A DNA stretch of 64,000 nucleotides from Arthrobacter livingstonensis (GTDB lineage Bacteria; Actinomycetota; Actinomycetes; Actinomycetales; Micrococcaceae). Position 1 is the first letter of the stretch. Every line of letters starts with the position of its first letter. A model generated the notes under the pieces. That model was not told where the DNA came from. It worked only from the letters and a program-made list of their open reading frames with translations, and made no database searches. Made by a program: the position numbers and the translations under genes. This document shows positions 47,582 to 56,867 of this stretch, piece by piece. Location of the stretch: NCBI RefSeq assembly GCF_003219815.1, contig NZ_QJVD01000008.1:62001-126000 (forward strand), given 5' to 3'.

Positions 47582-48250
47582 GTGGAAATCAAAAAGATTG
47601 CCATTGACAGGGTGACGCTGGCTGATGCTGCCTATGCCCAGATTGCCGGGGGGGTCCTCTCGCAAGACCTGCGGCCGGGAACGCGGTTGCTTATGGACGA
47701 GCTCGCCGAAGCGCTGGGCATCAGCCGCACGCCCGTGCGTGAGGCGCTGCATCGCCTTGAAATGGAACGGGTGATTGAACCCCACGGCCGCAGGGGGTAC
47801 GTGGTGCGTGAGTTGAGCGACTCCGAGTTGGACAAACAGTATGAAGGGCGTGCTGCAATCGAGCCCTATGTCCTTGCCGAGGTTGCGCGCCGCGGTGGCT
47901 CTGCAGCGGCTTTCTTGCGGCATGCGTTCGAGGAGCTGGTCGAGTTACCTCAGACAACGGCAATGGAGGTGTTTCAGGTCAATAAGGCGATTCACCGTGC
48001 TACGGTTGAGGCCCTTGACAACGAGTTCTTGCTGCGTATGTTCGACGTCAACTGGCAAACCGGAATCGGTATTCGTGTCTGGGCAGATATCCTTGAGAAG
48101 GGCCAAGCCGTCAATTTCGCGGATAGCCACCGCTCCTTGGTTGAAGCTGCCGAGTCCGGCGATGCTGACCTTGCCCGTCGAGTTGTCCAGGAGCACATCT
48201 ATGCAGGCCGCGGCCTCCATCCGCTGCACGGGCCGCACTCGGCTCTGTAA
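47582..48250 (+). CDS. GntR-family (FCD) transcriptional regulator 2
   Basis: A 222-residue FCD-type GntR protein. The winged helix covers about 10-75 (DELAEALGISRTPVREALHRLEMERVIEPHGRRGYVV). The FCD ligand domain covers about 85-215 (GRAAIEPYVLAEVARRGG, HRATVEALDNEFLLRMF, DSHRSLVEAAESGD, VVQEHIYAGRGLH, with His/Asp residues for metal). Start at GTG 47582 with a perfect AGGAGG 5 bp upstream, rather than GTG 47576 inside that site. It sits beside its own candidate operator and is the best candidate regulator of the amine cluster, paralleling PipR of mycobacteria. Confidence 0.93.
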   Translation: MEIKKIAIDRVTLADAAYAQIAGGVLSQDLRPGTRLLMDELAEALGISRTPVREALHRLEMERVIEPHGRRGYVVRELSDSELDKQYEGRAAIEPYVLAEVARRGGSAAAFLRHAFEELVELPQTTAMEVFQVNKAIHRATVEALDNEFLLRMFDVNWQTGIGIRVWADILEKGQAVNFADSHRSLVEAAESGDADLARRVVQEHIYAGRGLHPLHGPHSAL

Positions 48251-48321
48251 CCTTTCAGGAAGGGCAACGGGAGCGTGTGGCATTTTCCATTGCGAGTAGC
48301 AGACGCGGCGTTGACGTCCTT

Positions 48322-49510
48322 TGGTCCGAGAGTGGAAGGCCGAGTCCTTTGGTGGCAATGAAGGACTCGATCATTTAGTTGTCGACCGGGGTACCTGAAA
48401 AATGCGTGTCTCACGGAATATGCGTTCGATGTCGTACTTGTCGACAAAGCCATGGCTGCCGTGCGTATCCCGGGCAGCGTTGGCCGCCTGGTGGCAGCTG
48501 GCTTCCAAGGCCAATTGCTCGACCAAGTTGGCTTCGGTGCCGAATGGCTGTACGGTGTCGAAAATCCAGGCCGCTTTGAAGCACATCAAGTCTGTGGCTC
48601 GAATCGTCATGTATGCGTCGGCAATGGGAAATCGTACACTCTGGTTGTAACCGATCTCGCGGCCGAAGACTTCGCGGCCGTTGGCCGGCTCCGGGGCGTG
48701 ATGAGTCAACCAATGCCAGTAGTGCACGGCCGCCGAAACCAGAAGAATACGCTCGGCGTTCAAAGCTTCGAGCACGTTGCGGACGCCGATGTCCACCTCG
48801 GCAATGTGGGCCGAGGCCGACATCCGCATGCTGGGGTAGTGGATTTGGTTCGTTGAGTGGTTGAACATGGTGCGGGCGTTGATGACCTCGCGAGTAACCG
48901 TTTGCCCCGCGCGCACCTGGCGCAGGCCTATCAGGGTCAGGACTATCCCCTGGGCGTGCTCGGCCTACCTTGATCGAGATTCGGGTCGTGACCAGCACCA
49001 GGTCCGTCTCGTCAACGTGACTCGTCCAGTTCTTGTGGCCGGTGATGAAGAGATCATCCCCATCCCGCACCGCCTCCGACTCAATGCTGGTGGGGTTTGA
49101 ACCGGCGGTATCCTCGGTGACGGAAAAGGCGTCCGGTCGAAGTCGGCCAGATGCGATCTCGGGCTGGTTGGCAAACTTATACGCAACGCTGCCATGTGGA
49201 AGAACAGCTCCCATTGCATGCATCAGTGCATGACAGGTTTCAGAATGGCCTGCGAAGAGGTTGATTTCCTTCAGGATAAGACTGGCTTCCGTTAGCCCGT
49301 AACCCACCCCTCCGTACTCGGTGGCCAAGGACCTCCGGGACCTGGTTCGGGCGCTGGCCTTGCTGGCCTGGGAACTTGCACACCGTGTAGCCTCCCGGGC
49401 CGGCAGCGCTGGCCTGACCGAGTTCTCAGCGTTGCGCCAGAACTCATGGCCGCTGCCGCTCGCACCGACACCTCGCAGGCGGAAAAATCCATTCCTTCCA
49501 CTGTCATCTA
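48322..49510 (-). pseudogene. decayed acyl-CoA dehydrogenase
   Basis: Homologous along most of its length to the intact enzyme at 45751-46914. One frame (49328 to about 48960) gives ATEYGGVGYGLTEASLILKE, ITGHKNWTSHVDETDLVLV. After a frameshift near 48950 another gives NAERILLVSAAVHYWHWL, REVFGREIGYNQSVRFPIAD, DTHGSHGFVDKYDIERIF. A second frameshift and an in-frame TAA near the end separate TPVDN from MIESFIATKGLGLP. The N-terminal 55 residues are barely recognisable. Divergence from the intact copy is high, so it is an old paralogue, not a recent duplicate. Other possibility: fragments of two genes; less likely given collinearity. Confidence 0.8.
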
Positions 49511-49836
49511 AGGTCTCGCCGGATATTGCAAGATCCTATGGGTGCCCGGCCTGACGGTCCGCTACGTTCCGAGCAGGTTCCATGCCGCCATTTCCGGTTG
49601 GTCGGAAGCCACCATGGCCGACAACACCCAAATCCTGGTTCCCCTCACGCACGGGGCCGCCGAAGCAGTACGCCCGGGGCTGAAGAACCGTGCAGCGTGA
49701 AAGGCATTGGGCCTGGACGGGTCCGTCGCTTTCGGCCGTGCGCCGTCATCGACGGCCATGCGCGTCTGGCCGCCCCGCTCGTGGGGAAGGTAATCCCGCG
49801 GCGGAGGCCGTTCTTCCCCCGCCGCGGTGGTTTGCG
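49511..49836. other. 326-bp gap with a possible gene fragment
   Basis: No complete gene. A plus-strand frame from 49512 to about 49700 reads fluently (FHAAISGWSEATMADNTQIL, VPLTHGAAEAVRPGLKNRAA, stop) and may be the 3' end of a lost gene; I cannot assign it. The rest precedes the 3' end of the permease gene and shows no clear terminator. Confidence 0.4.
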
Positions 49837-51363
49837 TTAGGAGACAAATTCCTTGACCAACTCGTCGTCGTTGTTCTTCCTGTGCTCCAGCCAGAAGCCG
49901 TAGCCCAGCGCCACTACAAAGACTACGAACGGCAGAGCCGCCAGAGCCCACCCTGTGAAGTTCATCTCCCAGGGCTGTCCGTCGGTGCCAGCAGTTCCAC
50001 TGATAAGGCCGAACCGTGAGAGCAACAGGTACTCTGCGATCACAATGGACACCAAACCCAGCAGCGGTGCTACGAGCGTATTCCAGAGCCGGGTATCCGC
50101 TCGGGTCTCGCGGAAGAAGCGGATGACGGCCAGGCACACCAGGCCCTGAATGAATGTCAGCCCTAGGATTGCCGTGATGGCGAACCAGTAGAAGAGCGTC
50201 ACCACGGGGTCCAGGCCAGCCAGGGCGAAAGCCACGATCGTGATCACGCCAATCGCAGTCTGCAGCACGGAGGCACGCACGGGCGTCTTGAAACGGCCAG
50301 TGGTGCCGAGCTTGGCGGGCAGCAGGCCGGAACGGCCCATGGCGAAGAAGTAGCGTGTTGCCGAGTTGTGGAACGCCAGGACGCCCGCGAACAGACTGGT
50401 GATGAGCAGCCAGCTCATGAGTTCTGGCATCCACGGGCCCACATAGGTGCCGGCCACAGAGAAGAGCAGCTGCGCCGGGTTCGCCAGAGGCGTTCCGTCG
50501 AGCGTGGTCAACGCGAGCGTCTTTTTTACGATGTCCGCAGAACCGGCGCCGGAGATGATGGCGAAGGAGGTCAGGGCAAAAATGAGTGTGATGATGATGA
50601 CGGCCGCATAGGTGGCGCGGGGGACAGTCTTCTTCGGGTTGCGGCTTTCCTCGCCGTAGATGGCGGTGGCCTCGAATCCGATGAAGCCGGCGAAAGCGAA
50701 GGCAAAAGCAACTCCGGGAGCGCCCTTGAAGATTTCGGTGGGGCTGAACGAAGCCGCAATGTTCAGCCCGCCCGGCCCCCCGCCATGAAACAACACGGCC
50801 AGGCCGGTGATGATCATGGAGAGAAGTTCCAAGGACAGGAGCACGCCCAGGACCTTGGCCCCGAGGTTCACATTGAGGATGCCAAACACCTGAACGATGG
50901 CCAAGGCCACCAGACACCAGAACCACCATGGCATCGAGAAGCCAATGGAGGCCATCTTTGCCGAGACGGTCGCACCTAGAAAGCCGTAGATGGCGGTCTG
51001 GACAAGGCAGTAGGAGAGCACCGAGACAAAGGCGGAGGCAACGCCCCAAGGGGCCCCGAGGCCACGGCCGACGTACGCGAAAAACGCGCCGGCATGCGTA
51101 ACATGGTGACTCATGGTGGCGTAGCCGACGGCAAAGAACAGCAGCATGATCCCGGCAATCAAGAACGCCCCTGGGGCGGCGGCGCCGTTGCCTAGGACGA
51201 TCGTGCTCGGGACCAGGCCGGTCATCCCTGCAATGGGTGCGGCCGCAGCGACGACAAAGAAGCAAATTTCGGTTACACCCATGGAGTTGCGGTGCAACTG
51301 ATTCTCTGGCGTTGAGTCGGTGCCGGGGCTGCTAACAGCCACGGTTTCTTCCGGTGGAGTCAT
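49837..51363 (-). CDS. APC-superfamily amino acid/amine permease
   Basis: A 508-residue permease with 12 predicted helices and hydrophilic ends. The first helix motif is MGVTEICFFVVAAAAPIAGM; helix 6 has GVAFAFAFAGFIGFEATAIYGEESRNPKKTVPRATY, the typical APC GFE-x-A...E-x-x-NP-x-K signature. It resembles GABA/polyamine/ethanolamine-type carriers. The ATG at 51363 is 76 bp after the alcohol dehydrogenase on the same strand, so both are likely transcribed from the 52.45-kb divergent promoter. Probable role: uptake of the amine or of an amino acid intermediate. Confidence 0.92.
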   Translation of the reverse strand: MTPPEETVAVSSPGTDSTPENQLHRNSMGVTEICFFVVAAAAPIAGMTGLVPSTIVLGNGAAAPGAFLIAGIMLLFFAVGYATMSHHVTHAGAFFAYVGRGLGAPWGVASAFVSVLSYCLVQTAIYGFLGATVSAKMASIGFSMPWWFWCLVALAIVQVFGILNVNLGAKVLGVLLSLELLSMIITGLAVLFHGGGPGGLNIAASFSPTEIFKGAPGVAFAFAFAGFIGFEATAIYGEESRNPKKTVPRATYAAVIIITLIFALTSFAIISGAGSADIVKKTLALTTLDGTPLANPAQLLFSVAGTYVGPWMPELMSWLLITSLFAGVLAFHNSATRYFFAMGRSGLLPAKLGTTGRFKTPVRASVLQTAIGVITIVAFALAGLDPVVTLFYWFAITAILGLTFIQGLVCLAVIRFFRETRADTRLWNTLVAPLLGLVSIVIAEYLLLSRFGLISGTAGTDGQPWEMNFTGWALAALPFVVFVVALGYGFWLEHRKNNDDELVKEFVS

Positions 51364-51439
51364 GGTGATGCACTTCCTTGTGTTTATGCCGATTGGTTGG
51401 TGTTGAATAAGAGGTTGGGACGCCGACCTGCGGTGCGGG

Positions 51440-52405
51440 TTAGTTCGCGATGAGGACAGCGCGGCCTTTGATCTTGCCGGAGCGCAGCAAATCGTGCGCC
51501 TCCTGTGCCTGGTAAAGGGGGAGCGTCTGGATGCTGTGTTGCAGCTTGTGGCCGCGGGCGAAGTCGAGGAGCTCTCTAAGGTCCTCGAGGCTTCCCCAGA
51601 TGCTCGTGGTCAGTACCGTCTCACTAGGGACCGCGCCGACGCCGAAGGGGATTCGTCCACCCCAAAGTCCGACGACGACGATGATCCCCTGCCGGTCTAT
51701 GGCTGCCGCGGCAGCGGCGAGGGTGGCGTCGGCGCCCACGAAGTCGATGACGGCGTCGTACTTACCGTGCAGTTCGTTGCTGTTGCATGTCACGTCCGCC
51801 CCGAGTTCTGCGGCCACGGTGAGTTTTTCGGCGCTGGTATCCACGACCGTCAGCTCGACGTCGGCCAGGGCCTTGAGAAACTGTATGGCAAATTGACCCA
51901 GCCCGCCGGCGCCGATGACTACTGCCCGGGAGCCGGGCCGTAGCAGATGGGGCAGTGCCCGCTTGACGGCGCGGAACGCCGTGAGTCCGCCGCATGCCAG
52001 CGGCGCCGTCGTAGCGGGGTCCATGTCGCCGATGGGCAGCAGGTACTCCCGTCGGGGCACTTTCATATATTGGCTGTAGCCACCGTCTGAAACGACGCCG
52101 GCCTCCCGGCCGTTGGGGCAGATCATTTCCAATCCGGCCGAGCACTGGCGGCACTCGGCGCGCCCACAACCCCATGGCGCATAAAGCAGGACCCGGCCGA
52201 GTTCGGGGTGTTCGCCCACAACTTCGTGGCCAAGGACGATCGGGTATGGTCCACCGAAGTCGCCGTCGGCAACATGCAGGTCCGAGTGGCAGACACCACA
52301 GGCTAGAACTTTTATGACTTCCTCCCCGGCCAACTGGGCTACTGGGATGTCGCGTTCGACGACCTCCAGCTGTGCGTGGGGTTTTGATGCAAGCACTGTG
52401 ATCAA
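51440..52405 (-). CDS. zinc-dependent alcohol dehydrogenase
   Basis: A 321-residue medium-chain dehydrogenase. Catalytic Zn ligands are in ACGVCHSDLH and VLGHEVVGE; structural Zn cysteines are in GCGRAECRQCSAGLEMICP. The nucleotide loop is VIGAGGLGQFAIQFLKAL. Start: TTG 52405 has GGAG 6 bp upstream and gives LITVLASKPHAQLEVV; a longer frame would cross the promoter region. Substrate unknown; in this cluster it could oxidise an amino alcohol or reduce a toxic aldehyde. It shares the operator region at 52482 with the GS-like gene. Confidence 0.9.
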   Translation of the reverse strand: MITVLASKPHAQLEVVERDIPVAQLAGEEVIKVLACGVCHSDLHVADGDFGGPYPIVLGHEVVGEHPELGRVLLYAPWGCGRAECRQCSAGLEMICPNGREAGVVSDGGYSQYMKVPRREYLLPIGDMDPATTAPLACGGLTAFRAVKRALPHLLRPGSRAVVIGAGGLGQFAIQFLKALADVELTVVDTSAEKLTVAAELGADVTCNSNELHGKYDAVIDFVGADATLAAAAAAIDRQGIIVVVGLWGGRIPFGVGAVPSETVLTTSIWGSLEDLRELLDFARGHKLQHSIQTLPLYQAQEAHDLLRSGKIKGRAVLIAN

Positions 52406-52471
52406 GTCAATCTCCGTTGTTTTGCCATGGGTGGTTGATTGTTGGCCGGGTATGACATAGATTACACCTAT

Positions 52472-52502
52472 CGGATACCAAATACGGAATATCAAATTTA
52501 TA
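52472..52502. promoter_or_regulatory. operator between alcohol dehydrogenase and GS-like genes
   Basis: CGGATACCAAATACGGAATA contains ATACGGAAT at 52482-52490, the complement of ATTCCGTAT, one mismatch from the ATACCGTAT core. It lies 33 bp before the GS-like start and 77 bp before the dehydrogenase start on the other strand. Confidence 0.55.
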
Positions 52503-52522
52503 GTTTTTTGAATCGAGGAACC

Positions 52523-53866
52523 ATGGAAGCCAAACCGTTGGCGATCCCTGCCACACTGGACGATTGCGCTCGGATTGCCCGCGAGAACGGGGTTCATACT
52601 GTCGAGTGCTTTTTTGTCGATACGTGGGGCATGCCGCGAGGAAAGATGCTCCCGATCGAGCAGTTCCTGACGGGTTCAGGCTTTTGCATCGCTCGAGTGG
52701 CCTACTCATGGGACACCCGCAGCGACATCCATCCCACGCCTTGGGCGCAGCTGGACAGCGAATTTCCGGACATGCATGCAGTGCCGGACCTGGACACCTT
52801 CCGAGTTGCCGGCTGGACCGAGGGTCTGGCCACTGTCATGTGCGATATGGAAGATCCCAAGACCCATGAGCGCATCGCGATGGATGCCCGTGGGAGGGTT
52901 AAGGAGACCCTTAAGGAATTCGAGGCCTTGGGCTACACGGTCAAGCTGGCAACCGAGCTGGAGTTCCACCTGTTCACCAGTGACTGGAAGCCCATATCAG
53001 ACAAGTCCTACTGTTACTCCCTGGATCGGGCCGAGGAACTGGAACCCGTGGTCGGAGCGATCCGTGCCGCCCTGACGGCCTCAGGCATTACGGTCGAGGC
53101 CAGCAATATTGAGTATGGGCAATCCCAGGTCGAGATCAACCTAAAATATGGCGACGCGATCACGATGCTGGACAACACCATCCTCTTCCGGCACATCGTG
53201 CGCCAAGTTGCCCGCCAACACGGCTACAACGCCACGTTCATGGCCAAGCCCATCAACGGGGGCGCCGGCAGCGGCATGCACGTTCATCAGAGCCTGTGCG
53301 ATTTGGACGGTAACAATGTCTTTGCCGCCCAGGACACATCCGATCCGGTCCATTCTGATGTCATGCGGCGCTACCTTAGCGGACTGGTCCACAATCAGCT
53401 GGCCCTGCAGGCGATCGCCATGCCGACCATCAACGACTACAAACGCATCGTGGACTACTCGTTCTCCCCGACACAGGTCTGCTGGGGTCTCGACAACCGA
53501 ATGGTGGGCGTGCGCTGCATCACCAATGCGGGCCCGGGAACCCGCCTCGAAGTCCGGTGGGCCGCGGCTGACGCAAACCCATACCTCGTGGCCCAGGGTT
53601 ACCTTCAGGCTGGTCTTTACGGCCTCCGCAACGACCTGCCATTGCAGCCCATGTCGGGCGGCGACCCCCATGCGGACACGTCATTGCGCCGCATCGCCCA
53701 CAGTCTCGAGGAGTCAGTCACCAACTTCTCTTGCAGCCCATTTAGCAAGGAAGCCTTCGGTTCAATTTTCGTGGACACTTACACGGCAATGCAGCGCACC
53801 GAATTGGCCGCGTTCGCCGCCCACGTCACTGACTGGGAATTCAACCGCTACCACGACATTCTCTAA
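52523..53866 (+). CDS. glutamine synthetase-like gamma-glutamyl-amine ligase
   Basis: A 447-residue GS-fold enzyme. Catalytic blocks are intact: ATELEFHLF (metal Glu residues), NGGAGSGMHVHQSL, NRMVGVRCITNAGPGTRLEVRW and AAADANPYLVAQGYL. The FDGSSI loop that holds ammonium in housekeeping GS is not present (SGFCIARVAYSWDTRSDI occupies the region), and the adenylylation site is missing. That fits PuuA/IpuC-like ligases that join glutamate to an amine with ATP. ATG 52523 has GAGGAACC upstream. First gene of an operon with two hydrolases; a GS-like gene also adjoins the P450 in mycobacterial piperidine and morpholine loci. Confidence 0.92.
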   Translation: MEAKPLAIPATLDDCARIARENGVHTVECFFVDTWGMPRGKMLPIEQFLTGSGFCIARVAYSWDTRSDIHPTPWAQLDSEFPDMHAVPDLDTFRVAGWTEGLATVMCDMEDPKTHERIAMDARGRVKETLKEFEALGYTVKLATELEFHLFTSDWKPISDKSYCYSLDRAEELEPVVGAIRAALTASGITVEASNIEYGQSQVEINLKYGDAITMLDNTILFRHIVRQVARQHGYNATFMAKPINGGAGSGMHVHQSLCDLDGNNVFAAQDTSDPVHSDVMRRYLSGLVHNQLALQAIAMPTINDYKRIVDYSFSPTQVCWGLDNRMVGVRCITNAGPGTRLEVRWAAADANPYLVAQGYLQAGLYGLRNDLPLQPMSGGDPHADTSLRRIAHSLEESVTNFSCSPFSKEAFGSIFVDTYTAMQRTELAAFAAHVTDWEFNRYHDIL

Positions 53867-53884
53867 GCCGAAAAGGAATACGCC

Positions 53885-54601
53885 GTGCACAAGACCATAC
53901 TGCTGATCACCCACGAGCAGACCTCAGCCACCGATACCGGTATTGTCGGCCGGATCCTGCGCGAGGCAGAGCACACCGTTATTACGCATGCCATGTTCCG
54001 CAAGGGTGCGGACGGCGCGCTGAAAGTTGACGTCAACTTCCCTCCTCTGGAGGGTATTGATGCCGTCATCGCCTTCGGTTCCTTTAGCCACATTTATGGC
54101 ATCACCGAGGACTGGCTCCGGAGCGAGATCGACTATGTCGCCGAGATCCACTCCCGTGGGATTCCATATATGGGCATCTGCTTTGGTGCCCAGCTATTGG
54201 CCGAGGGCCTGGGTGGGCGCACCGTCCCGTCGGCGCGAATCGAGGTGGGCCTGATTACCTTCGACGCCGGTTTCAGCTGTCCCATTTCCTCCGGACCGTG
54301 GTTCTCGTGGCACAGTGACAAGGTCGAACTGCCTGACGGTGTCGAGATTCTGGCCAAAACCGCCATTGCGCCCCAGGTCTTTCGCCAGGGTCGCTCAATC
54401 GGCCTCCAGTTCCACCCTGAGGTCAATCTTGAACTGCTGCGTGAGTGGGTGCGGATCGGAGGGAGCGAGCTGGATGGGGTGCTCAATCACGGGCAGCTGC
54501 TCAAGGACTGGGCAGACAATGAGGACCAAGTGCACCAGAATACGCGTGTAATCCTGGACTGGTTCCTGGTCGGGGCCGACGCGCCCACACCCGTGGGTTG
54601 A
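53885..54601 (+). CDS. class-I glutamine amidotransferase-like hydrolase
   Basis: A 238-residue class-I GATase-fold protein. The nucleophile is in YMGICFGAQLLAEGLGG and the catalytic His-x-Glu is in LQFHPEVNLEL. No synthetase domain is attached. Such proteins hydrolyse gamma-glutamyl bonds or act as glutaminase partners. Placed 18 bp after the GS-like gene and 40 bp before a PuuD-like hydrolase, it probably removes glutamate from a gamma-glutamyl intermediate. GTG start at 53885. Confidence 0.88.
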   Translation: MHKTILLITHEQTSATDTGIVGRILREAEHTVITHAMFRKGADGALKVDVNFPPLEGIDAVIAFGSFSHIYGITEDWLRSEIDYVAEIHSRGIPYMGICFGAQLLAEGLGGRTVPSARIEVGLITFDAGFSCPISSGPWFSWHSDKVELPDGVEILAKTAIAPQVFRQGRSIGLQFHPEVNLELLREWVRIGGSELDGVLNHGQLLKDWADNEDQVHQNTRVILDWFLVGADAPTPVG

Positions 54602-54641
54602 GACGCGACCAAAATAGAAGTGGAACGGAAGTGATTTAACA

Positions 54642-55367
54642 GTGAAGACACCAACTCGCAGGCCCTTGATTGCCGTGCCCGGCAGGTTCTCCGAGAGCGC
54701 CTCGGCACTGCGATACAAAGCCGTCGTGAACGCCTATGCCCTGATTCAGGGCGTCTATCAGGCTGGTGGAGAGCCGCTGACAATGCTGCCGGCTTCTGCG
54801 CGCGGCGCCACCGAGGAGGAGATCTACCAGGAAGTCTCCGCCAGACTCCCATTTGCCGACGCCGTGCTGTTGCCGGGCGGAGCTGACATCGCCGCCTGGC
54901 GGTACGGACAAGAGGTGCATCCGGAAGCCGACCACTCCGACGAACTTCAGGACGCCTTTGACTTGGCTGTAGTGAGGTTCGTCATCGCCAACAAGGTGCC
55001 CACCCTGGCGGTGTGTCGCGGCATGCAGTTGCTCAACGTGTCTCTAGGTGGGGATCTGACGCAGCACCTGCCGACGCCACACATGAATCGCATCCACAAC
55101 ATCAGCTTGGATGGGCGCAGCCCCTTGGTGTCGGCCATGGCCAGGAATCCGGAGGTTTCTTGCTACCACCACCAGGCCGTGGACAGGCTGGGGGAGGGTC
55201 TGGTGGCCACCGCGTGGGCCGAGGACGGAACCATCGAGGCCTTGGACCTGGAAGGCGCTGACTTTTGGATCCACGCAATCCAGTGGCATCCGGAGGACAC
55301 GGTGGCTCACGACCTCGCGCAGCAGGCGTTGCTCAAAGAGTTCATCGCCAACATCCCGCTTCGTTGA
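54642..55367 (+). CDS. gamma-glutamyl-GABA hydrolase-like (PuuD family)
   Basis: A 241-residue peptidase C26/PuuD-like hydrolase. The catalytic Cys is in LAVCRGMQLLNVSLGG and the His-x-Glu in IQWHPEDT; also LLPGGADIAAWRYGQ and CYHHQAVDRLGEGL. PuuD releases GABA and glutamate from gamma-glutamyl-GABA in putrescine degradation. Here it would free the amino acid made from the amine. GTG start at 54642. It is the second glutamyl hydrolase in a row, so the two likely act on different intermediates. Confidence 0.92.
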   Translation: MKTPTRRPLIAVPGRFSESASALRYKAVVNAYALIQGVYQAGGEPLTMLPASARGATEEEIYQEVSARLPFADAVLLPGGADIAAWRYGQEVHPEADHSDELQDAFDLAVVRFVIANKVPTLAVCRGMQLLNVSLGGDLTQHLPTPHMNRIHNISLDGRSPLVSAMARNPEVSCYHHQAVDRLGEGLVATAWAEDGTIEALDLEGADFWIHAIQWHPEDTVAHDLAQQALLKEFIANIPLR

Positions 55368-55401
55368 GGGAGTGCCCAAAGGGTCAAGGCAGCATAGTAG
55401 T

Positions 55402-55430
55402 GGATACAATATACCGTATACGAATTTATT
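55402..55430. promoter_or_regulatory. ATACCGTAT operator upstream of the P450 gene
   Basis: GGATACAATATACCGTATAC (55403-55422) contains the exact 9-mer ATACCGTAT at 55411-55419 and the palindrome GTATAC. It is in an AT-rich island 150 bp before the P450 start, within the 211-bp gap after the PuuD-like gene. Confidence 0.65.
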
Positions 55431-55578
55431 TGATCACATCTGCAACCCGACATTATATCGATCTGCAAGTCGACAAAGCTTGGAGCGCCTCTGGTGGCGC
55501 GGCGCCGAAACGCCGGGCCGGCCACTCGATTACGGCGACGATGCCCGAATTGTCGGAAAGACCCAGGAGACGGAAGAC

Positions 55579-56835
55579 ATGACCCAGACCAGCGTTCACA
55601 CGCATGATGCAGTATCAGACCTCGCCTTTGAGGACGGGGTGCCCTACGGGTACTTCGACGAGGCACGGCGCGATGATCCCGTGCGGTGGATTGAGGAGGA
55701 GGGGGGACCTGGTTACTGGTCCGTCACCCGCTACGCCGACGTCGTTGCCGTTACACGCAACTTCCAGGTGTTCTCCTCCGAGGTGGGCGGGACTATCCGC
55801 GAGGACATCGCTCCCGAAGACCTGGCAGCCAGGAAAACCCTGATCGACACCGATCCGCCCGTGCACACCAGCATGCGCCGCCTTCTCTCCCCGCGCTTCA
55901 CACCTGGCAGTGTCCACAAGGAATGGGTGGGTTTTGTGGAAGAACTGGTTGAAGAGACCCTTGGCACGGCCTTCTCCCGGTCACGTTTCGACTTCGTAGA
56001 GGACGTGGCCGCCGTCGTCCCTATGATCGTGCTGGGCGAACTCCTTGGCGTGCCTGTCGAGGACCGGGCGTACCTGAAGTCCTTGGGTGATGAGATGATC
56101 GCCAGCAGCGACCCCGACCATGCCCCGCGCACGGCGGAGTCGCCCGAGCGTGTCAAAGAAAACAGCGGATTTCCGTTCTCGAGCCCCGCGGGACGGGACA
56201 TGTGGAAGTACGCTGATGCCCTGCGCGACAAACGTCGGGACAACCTTGGCCATGACGTTTTTTCGTTGCTGATGACGGGCAACTTCAACGGACGTAAACT
56301 CACCGAGAGGGAACTGGACAACTTCTTTTCCCTTCTGGTCGTGGCTGGCAACGAGACCACCCGTATGGCTCTCTCACACGGCGTCCTGGCGTTTGCCCAA
56401 CACCCGGAACAGTTCCGCCGGCTGAAGGATGATCCCACCCTGCTCAACACAGCTGTCGAGGAGATCTTGCGCTGGGCCACGCCGATCCACCACTTCCGCC
56501 GCACCGCTCTCACGGACACCGTAATCGGGGAGACAGCGGTCAAAGCGGGGGACAAGGTGCTGATCTGGTACGCCTCCGCCAACCGTGACGAGAACGTCTT
56601 CCCCGACCCGTACAGCTTTGACATAGGCCGCAAACCCAACCCGCACATTGCGTTTGGCGGCGGCGGCCCGCACGTATGCATGGGCAACTCGCTGGCACGT
56701 TTAGAACTGCAGATCGTCTTTCGAGAGCTTGCAAGGCGCGTGGAAACGATTGAGCTCGACGGTCCCGTGGACCGTCTGCGCTCCAACCTCACCCACGGGA
56801 TCAAGTCACTTCCTGTCCACTTCACGTACGCCTGA
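55579..56835 (+). CDS. cytochrome P450 monooxygenase
   Basis: A 418-residue soluble bacterial P450. The I-helix oxygen motif VVAGNETT starts near residue 254; the K-helix ExxR is E295-R298 (EEILRW); the PERF-like region is DPYSFDIGRKPNPH; the heme loop AFGGGGPHVCMGNSLARLE has the thiolate C367. Overall style (SPRFTPGSVHKEW, AGNETTR) recalls the CYP124/125/142 clan, so membership in CYP151 (the cyclic-amine P450s) is not assured. In this context it would hydroxylate the carbon next to nitrogen or another amine position. ATG 55579 has GGAAG upstream. Electrons probably come from the flavodoxin and reductase encoded at 61.7-63.4 kb. Confidence 0.95.
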   Translation: MTQTSVHTHDAVSDLAFEDGVPYGYFDEARRDDPVRWIEEEGGPGYWSVTRYADVVAVTRNFQVFSSEVGGTIREDIAPEDLAARKTLIDTDPPVHTSMRRLLSPRFTPGSVHKEWVGFVEELVEETLGTAFSRSRFDFVEDVAAVVPMIVLGELLGVPVEDRAYLKSLGDEMIASSDPDHAPRTAESPERVKENSGFPFSSPAGRDMWKYADALRDKRRDNLGHDVFSLLMTGNFNGRKLTERELDNFFSLLVVAGNETTRMALSHGVLAFAQHPEQFRRLKDDPTLLNTAVEEILRWATPIHHFRRTALTDTVIGETAVKAGDKVLIWYASANRDENVFPDPYSFDIGRKPNPHIAFGGGGPHVCMGNSLARLELQIVFRELARRVETIELDGPVDRLRSNLTHGIKSLPVHFTYA

Positions 56836-56867
56836 AACGTGCGGACACCAGAACACTAAGGAACGCC

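Noticed and set aside
49512-49700. Short plus-strand frame ending GLKNRAA
   Set aside because: It reads like protein but has no start, partner or recognised family; noted only as a possible fragment.
55111-55578. N-terminal extension of the P450 frame
   Set aside because: The frame is open far upstream but crosses the PuuD-like gene and the operator; the ATG at 55579 with its ribosome site gives the normal P450 N-terminus.
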